DNA from: Pseudobdellovibrionaceae bacterium
GTDB lineage: Bacteria > Bdellovibrionota > Bdellovibrionia > Bdellovibrionales > UBA1609
Length of the DNA: 64,000 nt
NCBI GenBank assembly: GCA_018663505.1
Contig: JABJQG010000048.1
Location: 1 to 64,000 of the forward strand
Direction of reading: 5' to 3'
In this document: positions 43,944 to 53,190 of the stretch, piece after piece
Layout: each line of letters starts with the position of its first letter
How positions within the stretch are numbered: position 1 is the first letter of the stretch
Position numbers and translations under genes: made by a program
Notes under the pieces: model-generated
The model's input: the letters and a program-made list of their open reading frames with translations, nothing else
Told to the model about the DNA's origin: nothing
Databases searched by the model: none

Positions 43944-46900
43944 TTAGGGAGTGTAATCGCGTTGCTGCTGTAATGCGTTCGTACTTTTCACAGAGTAAGC
44001 TGGTTTAAATTTACCTTTGAATTTTTCAATTTCTTCATTCGTCTCACCATAAATAATATCATACAGGTCACTTGATGGGGGAAATTGCACTTCGTCTTTT
44101 AATGGTGTGTATACACCATAATATGATGGCACAAAGTTAAGGTACACATCTGTTAGCCTATCCATTGGGAATTTTAGCTTTTCTGCGGCCCATTGATCTA
44201 CAGATTTATTAAACATATCATCGTAGGTAAAGGGTGCTGGGTCAGCTTGCATGGCCGTTAAAAACCTTACAAAGTCTGCATCACCACGAATCCTTAATAA
44301 CCATGGATGATTGTATATATCTCCTGGATCTAAGATGTCACCTTCAGTGAAATGTTGAGTAAAGTAGTAATAACGTTCATCAAAACGATAAAGCTCATTT
44401 GTAGCATCTTTGTTAATATGTCGCTCGCCATCACATAATAAAAAGCCTCTATCAAGGGCAGTATTCCAAGCCTCTTTTTCCCAACTTTCCATAGCTAGGA
44501 CTTGTGACAAGCTTTTCATTAATAGAGAGTTCAGAGTGAGCCTACGTTCCTTAAGCCGATTAAAAGAATCTTCACCAAACACACTAAATAGCTCATCCAT
44601 AAATGCAGGGTTCCATTTTAAAATCATACATTGGTCAAACTCTTTTATTGAAAAGTTAACTGTAGCTTGTTGCATTGCTAAATAAGTCCCTTGACTAATA
44701 TTAGCACCAGAAGACTTTGTAGTTCCTTTATCGTCACTGACTCGAATATTAAAACCAGTAAAGTTAAACAAAGCTGACACTCCTGGAATCATACCGAACA
44801 AGGATTTCATTGTTTCTGTGGGAGAAACAGACTTACTCATACCAATTTTCATGGACTTGCCGATACCAACATGAGAACCCACATTAATGTTCATGGATTT
44901 TCCACCTTTATAGATCACTCCAGGGTGAATGTTTTTAACAAAAAGCTTCGTTTCTGTGTGAAATGGTGAGGTTCTTCTTTTTTCCCTACCTGTAAGTTGC
45001 TCATTTTTTTCTAAACCTAAAATACAGGCATTATATACAAAACTAAAGGAGCCAAATTTTGCAAAAGAGTCCATGGTGCTGCCACGCTTGGCTATCAAGT
45101 TATATTGGTCGAAAATGTTATGCGTGAGTTTATTACATAAGATTGACTTGTAGTCATTGTGGTTAGCGTGCTCTGTATCCATTTCATGATTAGCAATATA
45201 GTACTTAAGCCAATCATAAAAGCCTGACTTCATTTTAGCTGCATCCGCTTCAGGCTGATCATAATCTTTAAACTGATATATATATGACAGACCTTTACCT
45301 AAGTCTTTTTTATAAAAATCCTCGGCAAGTTGACTGTACTGGTCTGTGGGGAAACACTCTACATTTTCGTCAGGGTGACCCGAGTTATTACTTTCAGAGG
45401 TTAAGGCCGACACACTGGTTTTTCTTTTCATTTTTACACATTCTTCTAACTTTCTGTCTTTTAGATCCACATGTGTAACATTCATTGAACGAACAAATAA
45501 AGCTGATGAACTTTTTGCTTTCATGGTTCCAAGTTCTTCTTGATCTCTCTCTTGTTTTTTCATAATCAAGTGATCCACTTGGATGTTTTCTAAATAAGAG
45601 ATATCCCCATAGTACTGAGAGCTTTTCTTTTGCTTAGCCTTATTTTTATCATACTCCATGGCATCTTCGCGCTCATCACGTAGTTTTGCTAAATTCTTCT
45701 GGTCTTCATCTTTATTCAGGAGTTTTGAAAAATACATATCAAATGCACTTTCTTTTTCTTTACCTGAAAATGTTTCCCCTTTACCAGAGGGAGTCTGGTA
45801 AACATGCATACGATCGTTAGCTTTAATTTGCCCACAATCAATTTCTGTACAAAAACTTTCATCTAAATTGTCGGTGGGTCTTACTGAGGAGTGGTTACCA
45901 TTTAATAAAAATGTCACTGGGCCAACAAATGTTCTGGCGCTAAGTCCCGAATTGGTATCTATAAGTGTACTTAAATCCACATTCGGTGCCGCTGAATTTA
46001 AAGTAAAATCGTAGTTATTTCTTTCCAGTTTTGCACGATCAATAATTTTATTATCAAAACCATAGATAACATCATGGACTTTTTCTCCATTACTGGTTGT
46101 CCTCTCTACTTCAAGCCCTTTAATATCGATATATGGAGCTTCTTTTCTTAAATCATTTACCTCTAAAGTGCGCAGCTGCTCATGAAGTTGATTTAACCCC
46201 ATACTTTTTGCATTTTTAATATCTTTTAACTGTTTCTGTAATACTTTTTGGTCCGCAATGAACTCACTTGTGTCTGCTCTACGCATAAGATGGTTTAAAA
46301 AATATCGTCTTTCTTTTTCTGTAAACAAATACTTAAACTCATTATCATTTCTTGTATCATCATCTGTAAGCACTCTTTCTCGATTTTCAGTGAACTCATT
46401 AATCATTTTTTCTACTGTTTCTGAGGAATACCCCATTTTAAACTTTCTAAATACTTCTACTTGGTTTTCATTTAGTGATTTTTCTAAAACGTTAGCCTTA
46501 AATAGTTCTTCTTCATTAATGGTTTCCAGTTGAATTAACATTTGAGACCGTATTCTCATGAGTCGTAAATCAGTCATGGATAATTCTACTGGGGTAATAA
46601 TGTGTCCAGCATTTACTCGAACTAATTTCTGTTCCACAGTAATAAACTGTTTCGGCTCAATGGTTTTTAATGCCTCTTTTGATGTATCAATTTTAAATAC
46701 ACCCCCGTCACTCTTTTTCAAAACGCCTATATGTGCTGCGGAATTGGCTCCTGAGGGCATATCCTTATGATCACTAGTAATAGCTATGCCTTTTGAGGTG
46801 GGATCCAGGTAATCCTTTAAAATTCCTATTTTCATTAGATAAATACCATCTCGCAAACGCTCTATGGCTCGACGACCATACTTTAGAGAAGAATAGCGTA

Positions 46901-48755
46901 ACACAAAAGGGTTGGTTCTTAATAAAACAGTTTTAAATACCTTCAACTGTAAGAATCGATCGATTTCGTACCTGAACTGCTGGGTCACATACGAAAAATT
47001 ATTAAGAAAGAATCTTGATGGGGGTTTACTATCTAACACAGCTTGAATTTTTGAAAGTTGATGATTGGTAATTTTACTCCCATCTTGTCCAAAGACACCA
47101 TAAGAATCAGCCCAGGGATTAACCCGAGCCACCAGGGTTCTTTTATATTTTTTGCCAGAGCTTTTCATGTACACATGCGCCTTTGGAAAATAGAACCTTT
47201 CTACTTCATAGTATTTATGAAGTACGCTGTGATAAATCGTACCACAACCATCCTTATCCACATCTAATTTCCGCCACTCACCCCACTCACTTTCCGACTC
47301 CGGCTTGCTTCGATCAGTGCTGGCATCACTTGTTTCCAATTGATAGTCAAAGTCTGTATAACCTAGCTTTGTTCCAGTAAACGGATCACTGAAACATGTT
47401 TTCATGGTAAAACTAATGCTTCTTTTAGTGGCTGTCTCACCTTCTCCTACATAAGAGTATTGAACACTCAACTCGGTCATTTCAAAGGATTCTACTCCTG
47501 AAGTGTCTGTAATTTTTCCACCAACAGCCTCTAAAGATTTGTTCACATATTTATCATAATCAAATCTATCTTCATCCAAGTACTTTTTAGGGTCCAATGG
47601 AAGACTGCCCTTGCCAATTAGTCTTTCAAATCGGCCCAGCTGGAATAACCCATCATAAGCTTTCATGTCTTTTCCTGGACCAAGAGGGACCATTCGCAAA
47701 ACAAGTTTCAACTCTTTGTTTGTAGCTCTTAAAACTAGATTAGTTTGAACATTCACATTTAAAATTCCGCTATCATCTCGGATTTCGGCAATACCCGGTC
47801 TAAAGTTACCCGAGATCATCATGCTCTGAGAGCCCTTAGCCCCCACGCCCTCTGCAACAATATGTGCGTATACTTTAAAACGACCTGAATCAACTGGGAT
47901 TTGAATGTTTTTACCATTCACAGAAACCACTTCCGCTTTAGGACGCAAACTTAAATCAATACTCATACGATGGTTAGCTGCGTTTAATCCCTCCATTTCT
48001 ATACCATTGATCTTTTCTTGAAAGTTGGTATATACGGAATCATTTGTCACATTATCACTGTCTCTTAGGGTATCTACTGAAACTTTGTAGGAATCTACTT
48101 TCTCTAATCTGATTTTTGCTGTTTCGGTCTGGGCATCTAATTGAGCTTGGTTATAAACTAAATTTGCCTTTTCTTTGTGGTTTAAATCTAGTTGATGAAG
48201 GGGTTTTCCTGGGGATATGCCTTTGCCCTTGGAACGCAGTTCGGACCAAGGATTAAAGGCAAACTGCACATTCCACCAACCTTTATGAGTGCCTTTACCT
48301 GAGATGCGATATGTTTTTAGTATGTATCTGGCTTGATAAGCAAAATGGTCAAAGTTTACAGAATCGTTCCACTCAAAACAGCCACTATCATCTGTTTTCA
48401 CCTCTATCACTTCCCCACTTACATCTACATAAAATGGAAAGCCTTCTGGAATTGATTTTTTTGTGTTTTGATCTTGAACACATATTTTAGGAATATAGTG
48501 TTTTGTTTTTGCGTATTGCCAACCATCTTTAGTTACATAAATTAACTTTTTTCCCCGGGCTGACATTTTGACTACTTGAAAAGTGTATTGATTGGAATGA
48601 ATAGGAAGTTGTTCTTCACCTTCAATATTAAATGTTTTATTTTGTGAATCCCCTTGCACTTTTGTATCCTTGGGCACACTGGGCTTAAAGCAAGCTGTGA
48701 GCAGCAAGGATATAAAAATAATTAAGCTTACGTCTATTCTTTTAGAAACTAGCAT
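43944..48755 (-). CDS. Giant lipoprotein with duplicated Ig-like Cys domains, unknown function
   Basis: About 1603 residues. The signal peptide ends in LLLTAC, so it is a lipoprotein. Two homologous beta-domains are visible: each has a Cys pair (92/126 and 454/504), a D-x-x-G-C turn and ends in NPW (169-171 and 546-548). The middle is helical and charged; the C-terminal third contains Gly-rich and amphipathic segments. ATG 48755 is preferred because GGAG sits seven bases upstream; the frame is open to ATG 48779. It overlaps the end of the upstream outer-membrane barrel gene by 14 bases, so the two are coupled. I recognise no family. Confidence 0.8.
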   Translation of the reverse strand: MLVSKRIDVSLIIFISLLLTACFKPSVPKDTKVQGDSQNKTFNIEGEEQLPIHSNQYTFQVVKMSARGKKLIYVTKDGWQYAKTKHYIPKICVQDQNTKKSIPEGFPFYVDVSGEVIEVKTDDSGCFEWNDSVNFDHFAYQARYILKTYRISGKGTHKGWWNVQFAFNPWSELRSKGKGISPGKPLHQLDLNHKEKANLVYNQAQLDAQTETAKIRLEKVDSYKVSVDTLRDSDNVTNDSVYTNFQEKINGIEMEGLNAANHRMSIDLSLRPKAEVVSVNGKNIQIPVDSGRFKVYAHIVAEGVGAKGSQSMMISGNFRPGIAEIRDDSGILNVNVQTNLVLRATNKELKLVLRMVPLGPGKDMKAYDGLFQLGRFERLIGKGSLPLDPKKYLDEDRFDYDKYVNKSLEAVGGKITDTSGVESFEMTELSVQYSYVGEGETATKRSISFTMKTCFSDPFTGTKLGYTDFDYQLETSDASTDRSKPESESEWGEWRKLDVDKDGCGTIYHSVLHKYYEVERFYFPKAHVYMKSSGKKYKRTLVARVNPWADSYGVFGQDGSKITNHQLSKIQAVLDSKPPSRFFLNNFSYVTQQFRYEIDRFLQLKVFKTVLLRTNPFVLRYSSLKYGRRAIERLRDGIYLMKIGILKDYLDPTSKGIAITSDHKDMPSGANSAAHIGVLKKSDGGVFKIDTSKEALKTIEPKQFITVEQKLVRVNAGHIITPVELSMTDLRLMRIRSQMLIQLETINEEELFKANVLEKSLNENQVEVFRKFKMGYSSETVEKMINEFTENRERVLTDDDTRNDNEFKYLFTEKERRYFLNHLMRRADTSEFIADQKVLQKQLKDIKNAKSMGLNQLHEQLRTLEVNDLRKEAPYIDIKGLEVERTTSNGEKVHDVIYGFDNKIIDRAKLERNNYDFTLNSAAPNVDLSTLIDTNSGLSARTFVGPVTFLLNGNHSSVRPTDNLDESFCTEIDCGQIKANDRMHVYQTPSGKGETFSGKEKESAFDMYFSKLLNKDEDQKNLAKLRDEREDAMEYDKNKAKQKKSSQYYGDISYLENIQVDHLIMKKQERDQEELGTMKAKSSSALFVRSMNVTHVDLKDRKLEECVKMKRKTSVSALTSESNNSGHPDENVECFPTDQYSQLAEDFYKKDLGKGLSYIYQFKDYDQPEADAAKMKSGFYDWLKYYIANHEMDTEHANHNDYKSILCNKLTHNIFDQYNLIAKRGSTMDSFAKFGSFSFVYNACILGLEKNEQLTGREKRRTSPFHTETKLFVKNIHPGVIYKGGKSMNINVGSHVGIGKSMKIGMSKSVSPTETMKSLFGMIPGVSALFNFTGFNIRVSDDKGTTKSSGANISQGTYLAMQQATVNFSIKEFDQCMILKWNPAFMDELFSVFGEDSFNRLKERRLTLNSLLMKSLSQVLAMESWEKEAWNTALDRGFLLCDGERHINKDATNELYRFDERYYYFTQHFTEGDILDPGDIYNHPWLLRIRGDADFVRFLTAMQADPAPFTYDDMFNKSVDQWAAEKLKFPMDRLTDVYLNFVPSYYGVYTPLKDEVQFPPSSDLYDIIYGETNEEIEKFKGKFKPAYSVKSTNALQQQRDYTP

Positions 48756-50079
48756 AATCGGTCTCCAATTGAATTTCATAAAGCTCGTAGGAACTATCTT
48801 GTATGTTAGTTTTTATAAGAGGGTCTGCTTGTTTATATAAAAAGTTAAGGTTAAAACCATTTTTCTTGAATTTCCACTTAAGAGCAGCGGTTTTTATTTC
48901 ATAATTTGTGCCTAACATTTGCCATGATAAATATTTTGCTGGCACAGCGTCTGACTCTATAAAGGAGTATCTAAACTCTGGTTGAATTACGTAATCCTTT
49001 AAGCGAAAACCCATTCCTAGATTCACATGTTGAGCTTTAGAGCGATCAAAAACTGCTTTTTCATTTTTTAACATGCCCGCTCTGAGGTAAGGGCCATTTT
49101 CAGTACCACCAAATGTAGTGACTACAATACCAGAAGCCCAGCCTTGAAAGTCATAAGCAAATTCACTTTGTGCTCCTGAGCCTAAGCCTGTATTGCCCAT
49201 AAGCCGGGAGCTCTCGGCAACCACTGAGGGTAAGTCAGAATACTTAAATAAAGCGCCATAGCCTTCTACGGTTATATTTTTGTGAAGTGCATATTGCAGA
49301 GTGAGGGTCTCAGTTTGTAAGCTAGGTTGCACTTCTTTTTCAATACGCTCTGAAGAAAAACTACTAGAAGTGGGTACCACCTGTTGTGCTGATAAATTTG
49401 CACGAATTTTTTTACCCCAGTTAATATCGGCGCACTCCATTAAACCTGGAAAAGCTCTTGAACCAGATATGAATAAACTTGATGGTACTATCCCTTGGTT
49501 AATTGCTCCAATACCAAAACAGGCCTGTTTAATAGGGCGGTATACAACCACAGCTTCTTTTAGGCTTAAAAAATTACCAATGCTTCTTTGAAATGTTTCT
49601 TGTAGATAAGTGGACTGGAAACCAGCGCCAAGGTGCATGAAAAATGAGATATCTGAATTAAAATTATAAAGTGATTTAAAATTACCTAGGGCAAAGGCAG
49701 ATGTGGCCATTTGGTCATCACCTTGGGCTGAGCCACTCCCTGTTTTGAACTTCCACCAACCTTTAAACTTACTTTTAAAGCTTTGATCTTTATCATCTAA
49801 AAGTTTAAAATTTTCTGTACGTTCAATGAGAGGCTTGGATAATTTGTATTTGGAATAAAAAGTTTCAGCCTGGGATGGAGAGAAAAAAAGAAGTATTAAA
49901 ATAAAAGTAGCGCAAGTGGTCAGCAAGTTTCTCAAGAAAGAAAAACTCATCCCTAAAGTAACAGCCTGCATAGACCGTCTCATAACCGAGGACTCACGTT
50001 TTTTGATTTCATGCTCCTTAAACAATTTGGCTGTTTCCATGGGTATATCATATACAATACTCATGCAACAGCTAAACAT
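48742..50079 (-). CDS. Outer-membrane beta-barrel protein coupled to the giant lipoprotein
   Basis: Up to 445 residues. A signal peptide (LLTTCATFILILLFFSPSQA) precedes ETFYSKY, then alternating strands typical of a porin-like barrel with a C terminus ending in an aromatic (TDYASF). The protein has only a few Cys residues (CFGIGA, MECADIN). The start is uncertain: ATGs at 50079, 50064, 50040, 49983 and 49950 are in frame and none has a strong ribosome site; 49983 or 49950 would place the signal peptide near the N terminus. The 3' end overlaps the giant lipoprotein gene. The two probably form one surface complex. Confidence 0.75.
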   Translation of the reverse strand: MFSCCMSIVYDIPMETAKLFKEHEIKKRESSVMRRSMQAVTLGMSFSFLRNLLTTCATFILILLFFSPSQAETFYSKYKLSKPLIERTENFKLLDDKDQSFKSKFKGWWKFKTGSGSAQGDDQMATSAFALGNFKSLYNFNSDISFFMHLGAGFQSTYLQETFQRSIGNFLSLKEAVVVYRPIKQACFGIGAINQGIVPSSLFISGSRAFPGLMECADINWGKKIRANLSAQQVVPTSSSFSSERIEKEVQPSLQTETLTLQYALHKNITVEGYGALFKYSDLPSVVAESSRLMGNTGLGSGAQSEFAYDFQGWASGIVVTTFGGTENGPYLRAGMLKNEKAVFDRSKAQHVNLGMGFRLKDYVIQPEFRYSFIESDAVPAKYLSWQMLGTNYEIKTAALKWKFKKNGFNLNFLYKQADPLIKTNIQDSSYELYEIQLETDYASF

Positions 50080-50397
50080 ATGAATTTAGGGCGAATTATA
50101 AAATCTATCTGTCTACTTTTTTTACACTTCGACATTTTAGGCAGTTAAGGGCATCAACTGTGCAAGCTTTGAAAATTATTCATGATTTTTGATGTAAAGA
50201 TTACAAATCGTGCTCATTTAAAAACAGTCAAAATGCGTTATTAGATTTTTGTAATAATATACATAAGTTAGGCAGTTCGCCTGGTATTTAAGAGAATGCT
50301 ACATAAGTATTCAGTGACCTCAAGAAAAATGTTGAATTGATATTCGCTTTATAACGAAAACTGAATAACTCTCTTAGAAGTTTACTTTTTTTGCCAT
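50080..50397. other. Intergenic region, nothing recognised
   Basis: About 318 bp upstream of the barrel gene. A minus-strand TATAAT (50095-50100) could be a -10 for the barrel gene, without a good -35. A short open frame across 50288-50473 overlaps the small secreted protein gene and lacks support. Confidence 0.4.
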
Positions 50398-50670
50398 TTA
50401 CTTTCTTAATTGGGCCAAAGCGTTTTCTAGCTCTGCCATTGGGTCTATGTTTTCTAATACAAGACTTTGACATTGGCGGGATAGCTGCTCAATCTGATTT
50501 TTCAAACAAGTCGTTTGTGCATCATTACTTTTTAATTCCAAACAAACTTTTTCATTAGCCTTAGTACAAATGGATTGCATATTTTCATGAGAACTTAACT
50601 CTGAAGCATTTAGAGTTAAAAAACTGGCTATAAAAAATGTAATTCCTAACATTACTTTTAGAATTCTCAT
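50398..50670 (-). CDS. Small secreted protein, unknown function
   Basis: About 90 residues from ATG 50670: a clear signal peptide (MRILKVMLGITFFIASFLTLNA) followed by a short mature part with three or four Cys (SICTKANEKVCLEL, TTCLKN, RQCQ) and a helical C terminus (MAELENALAQLRK). The frame is open to ATG 50754. No Shine-Dalgarno is evident for either. Spaced Cys residues suggest disulfides in the periplasm. It lies between the barrel gene and an inverted-repeat element. Confidence 0.6.
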   Translation of the reverse strand: MRILKVMLGITFFIASFLTLNASELSSHENMQSICTKANEKVCLELKSNDAQTTCLKNQIEQLSRQCQSLVLENIDPMAELENALAQLRK

Positions 50671-50821
50671 ATTAATTTTTATTGCAATTTCTGCGCCAAA
50701 GCAAAGGCTGTAACCTACTGATAGTATACATAAATAATAAATATTATGTTTCATTATGAGATGCTGTTGTTTAAGTAATTTACAGTTGATTTAATATCAA
50801 CAAATTATAAGGTCTTTCGCT

Positions 50822-50930
50822 AGTGCCAGGCATCTTTTGCGGATGCGTTCCGTCAATAAGGAAAACGACCACCTAAATATGATCAATTTGATTATTTGAC
50901 AGAACGCATCCGCAAAAGATGCCTGGCACT
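50822..50930. repeat. MITE-like element with perfect 29-bp inverted repeats
   Basis: 50822-50850 and 50902-50930 are exact inverse complements; allowing one mismatch the match extends six bases further inward. Outer ends read AGTGCCAGGCATC. The arm sequence recurs singly at 13.8 and 27.1 kb. The element is 109 bp with a 51-bp interior and lies 27 bp from the stop of the pseudopilin gene. Confidence 0.88.
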
Positions 50931-50956
50931 TATTTTAGCACTTATTTTGTTGGTAT

Positions 50957-52942
50957 TTAAAAGCCATGAAGAGCTTCAAAAGTTGCTTGGGGCACCATCT
51001 GGCAGCATCGTACTGTGGCGGTCTGTGTGCCTGATTTATCTCCACCAGTACAATAATAATTTGAATTATAACTCCAGATATAAGCGTTGGTACTGCCCCC
51101 CATGTAGTGACAAGAATCACTAACCAAAAACCAGCTCGGTTTACACCCAATTGCTGTTGCAACAGAACCTCCTGGGTTATGGTGTCCGGTCCAACGAACA
51201 AAAACACTGTCTGTTGCAGGCCGGCTATCACTAGTAATCGTTTGATAACCTGAAGCTATAACTGTTGTATCATCATCATTGGATGTCCCCGTGAGGCATG
51301 TCCAGGTTTTGCTTGTTGGTTTGCCCTTTAACAAAGCTTGGCCCCCAGGAAGATTTGAAAATGAGGCTATCATTTTTTTATTAGCTACAGCATACAAGTA
51401 ATCTTTTTTAGCTAAATCAGTTGTTGGGGAAATGTTAACACACTCAGGAACTCCCGCTGTAGAAAACCCCACTAATACCTGCCCTGCGAGAGGACACCTT
51501 GCAGAGTTAGCTGCATCAGAATATACTTGGGTGACTTTTCCAGAATAAGCCCCTGAACTTGGAACACCAGTTATTGAGTTACGAACATCGCTACTTGTCC
51601 TAATAGTATCTGTGACATTAGAGATAGATACATCACAGTTGTTAGTTACGCCATTCCAAACAGCGGTAATATGGGTTTCGTAGCCAGCATCTGCATTATG
51701 ATTAAACGCATTACACATACTCTGTAATTTTGTATGTAAATAGCTCTTGTTCCAAATACACACTCGTCCGCCAATACTGTTAGAGTCGCCTCTAGGAAGT
51801 CCGCCGTTAGTGGTACATAGCGTATCAAATTTTGCTCCTAAAACCGCAGTTAGGTTACAGGAGGCCGCTGAAGAGGCATCTCCACTAAATGTTCCACCGA
51901 GTTTTGTGCACAAATTAGTTATAGTTCCATTGGTGCCACCTGTAGATGTAATGTTATCGCACTGAAACGAGCCAGCATGCTGAGGGCTACCCCCAAGCTC
52001 ACGACAGGCGGAAATTAAACCTGGGAAGTAACACAGGGTTCCGGTAACGGCGTCTGGTGTGTATATGCCAGCCGCAAAAGTCCCCCAAACACCACCTACA
52101 CCACTGCAAGATGCCGCCGCCACGGTACCTGTATTACTGGTTGTGGTGCAGACCCCATTATCCGTAACAACGTTGGCTAACCCAGTGAGGTCTTCACAAA
52201 TTTTATCAGTATCTAAAGCACAGATGCTGGTGAGAGAGTTCCATGTGCCTTTAATATTATCTCGACAAAACTGCTCAGGAAAGCTTGTGGTAATGGATGC
52301 TCCACGAGTAAAATTAAAAGAGTACATGTCGCTATTAAAAGGTATTTTGAGTCTTTCAGAATTTGGATAATAATTAAGTCTTCCTGAAACTCTTAAGCTA
52401 GAATTGGCTGAAGAACAATTACCAGTACATTGTGGAACATGGTAAAGCTCTAAAACAAAGGGACACTTATCGTCACCATCAGGAACATTGTCCGCATTAG
52501 TATCTGCAATACCTGCATCAGTGACCCTGCAAGGCACTCCAGCAAGAGTATATCCTCTCCTATTGAAATCAGCATCATTTGGAGTAAGAGCAATAGCCGC
52601 AGATCTATAAACAGCAAAATGATTTAACACAGGAACAGCTAGGGCTTCATTATTTTCTGTAACAACGGTTGTGCCACAAAAAGGGTTTGCACCGTCAAGG
52701 CAGGCAAATGAGGTATTTGCAACATGACTTCTGGTAATGAGCCAAAGAGTATCGTTTTGAACCAATGATTGAACTTCATTTTTTAATGACGTAGCTACCA
52801 TGCGTATTTGATTTTTTTTATTATCCATATTCATATTGACGATCATTCTGGCCATACCAGCACTGATGACGGCCATGATGCCAGTGGTGACCATGACTTC
52901 CATCAATGAAAAACCTTTTGAATTTCTAAACATTTTTTTCAT
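50957..52942 (-). CDS. Large pseudopilin-like protein with tandem Cys-loop modules
   Basis: A 661-residue protein. The N terminus has a class III prepilin signal: SKG10-F11SLMEVMVTTGIMAV with Glu at +5, followed by the usual long hydrophobic helix; a prepilin peptidase should cut after Gly10. The C-terminal part is far larger than in ordinary pilins and holds about seven modules of the form C-x(2-3)-GG-x(8-20)-C (for example ACRELGGSPQHAGSFQC and LCTKLGGTFSGDASSAASC). The end has a domain with WTGHHNPGG and YYCTGG. It may be a minor pilin with an exposed adhesin-like tip. AAGGTG precedes the ATG. Confidence 0.82.
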   Translation of the reverse strand: MKKMFRNSKGFSLMEVMVTTGIMAVISAGMARMIVNMNMDNKKNQIRMVATSLKNEVQSLVQNDTLWLITRSHVANTSFACLDGANPFCGTTVVTENNEALAVPVLNHFAVYRSAAIALTPNDADFNRRGYTLAGVPCRVTDAGIADTNADNVPDGDDKCPFVLELYHVPQCTGNCSSANSSLRVSGRLNYYPNSERLKIPFNSDMYSFNFTRGASITTSFPEQFCRDNIKGTWNSLTSICALDTDKICEDLTGLANVVTDNGVCTTTSNTGTVAAASCSGVGGVWGTFAAGIYTPDAVTGTLCYFPGLISACRELGGSPQHAGSFQCDNITSTGGTNGTITNLCTKLGGTFSGDASSAASCNLTAVLGAKFDTLCTTNGGLPRGDSNSIGGRVCIWNKSYLHTKLQSMCNAFNHNADAGYETHITAVWNGVTNNCDVSISNVTDTIRTSSDVRNSITGVPSSGAYSGKVTQVYSDAANSARCPLAGQVLVGFSTAGVPECVNISPTTDLAKKDYLYAVANKKMIASFSNLPGGQALLKGKPTSKTWTCLTGTSNDDDTTVIASGYQTITSDSRPATDSVFVRWTGHHNPGGSVATAIGCKPSWFLVSDSCHYMGGSTNAYIWSYNSNYYCTGGDKSGTQTATVRCCQMVPQATFEALHGF

Positions 52943-53190
52943 AATACACCTTTACGTTCGTATCCAGGACTAGTCGGTAGTTTGAACTAAAAACTTGAGG
53001 AGTATCAAGCGTAGCTATAAATTTAAGTGCCTATATCTAAATAGTTAGCACAAAATAATTGAAAAATAATCAATTTGCTTTAACAAAATCTCAAAAAAAT
53101 ACATATACTTAAAACCTAACATATAATGCAAAAACTATAGCTGTTGGATTATCTGTTTTCACTCTATAGTTTATTAAACAAAGTAGAATA

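Noticed and set aside
50288-50473. 61-codon open frame upstream of the barrel gene
   Set aside because: It overlaps the small secreted protein gene in another frame and is basic and irregular, as expected of a shadow frame.
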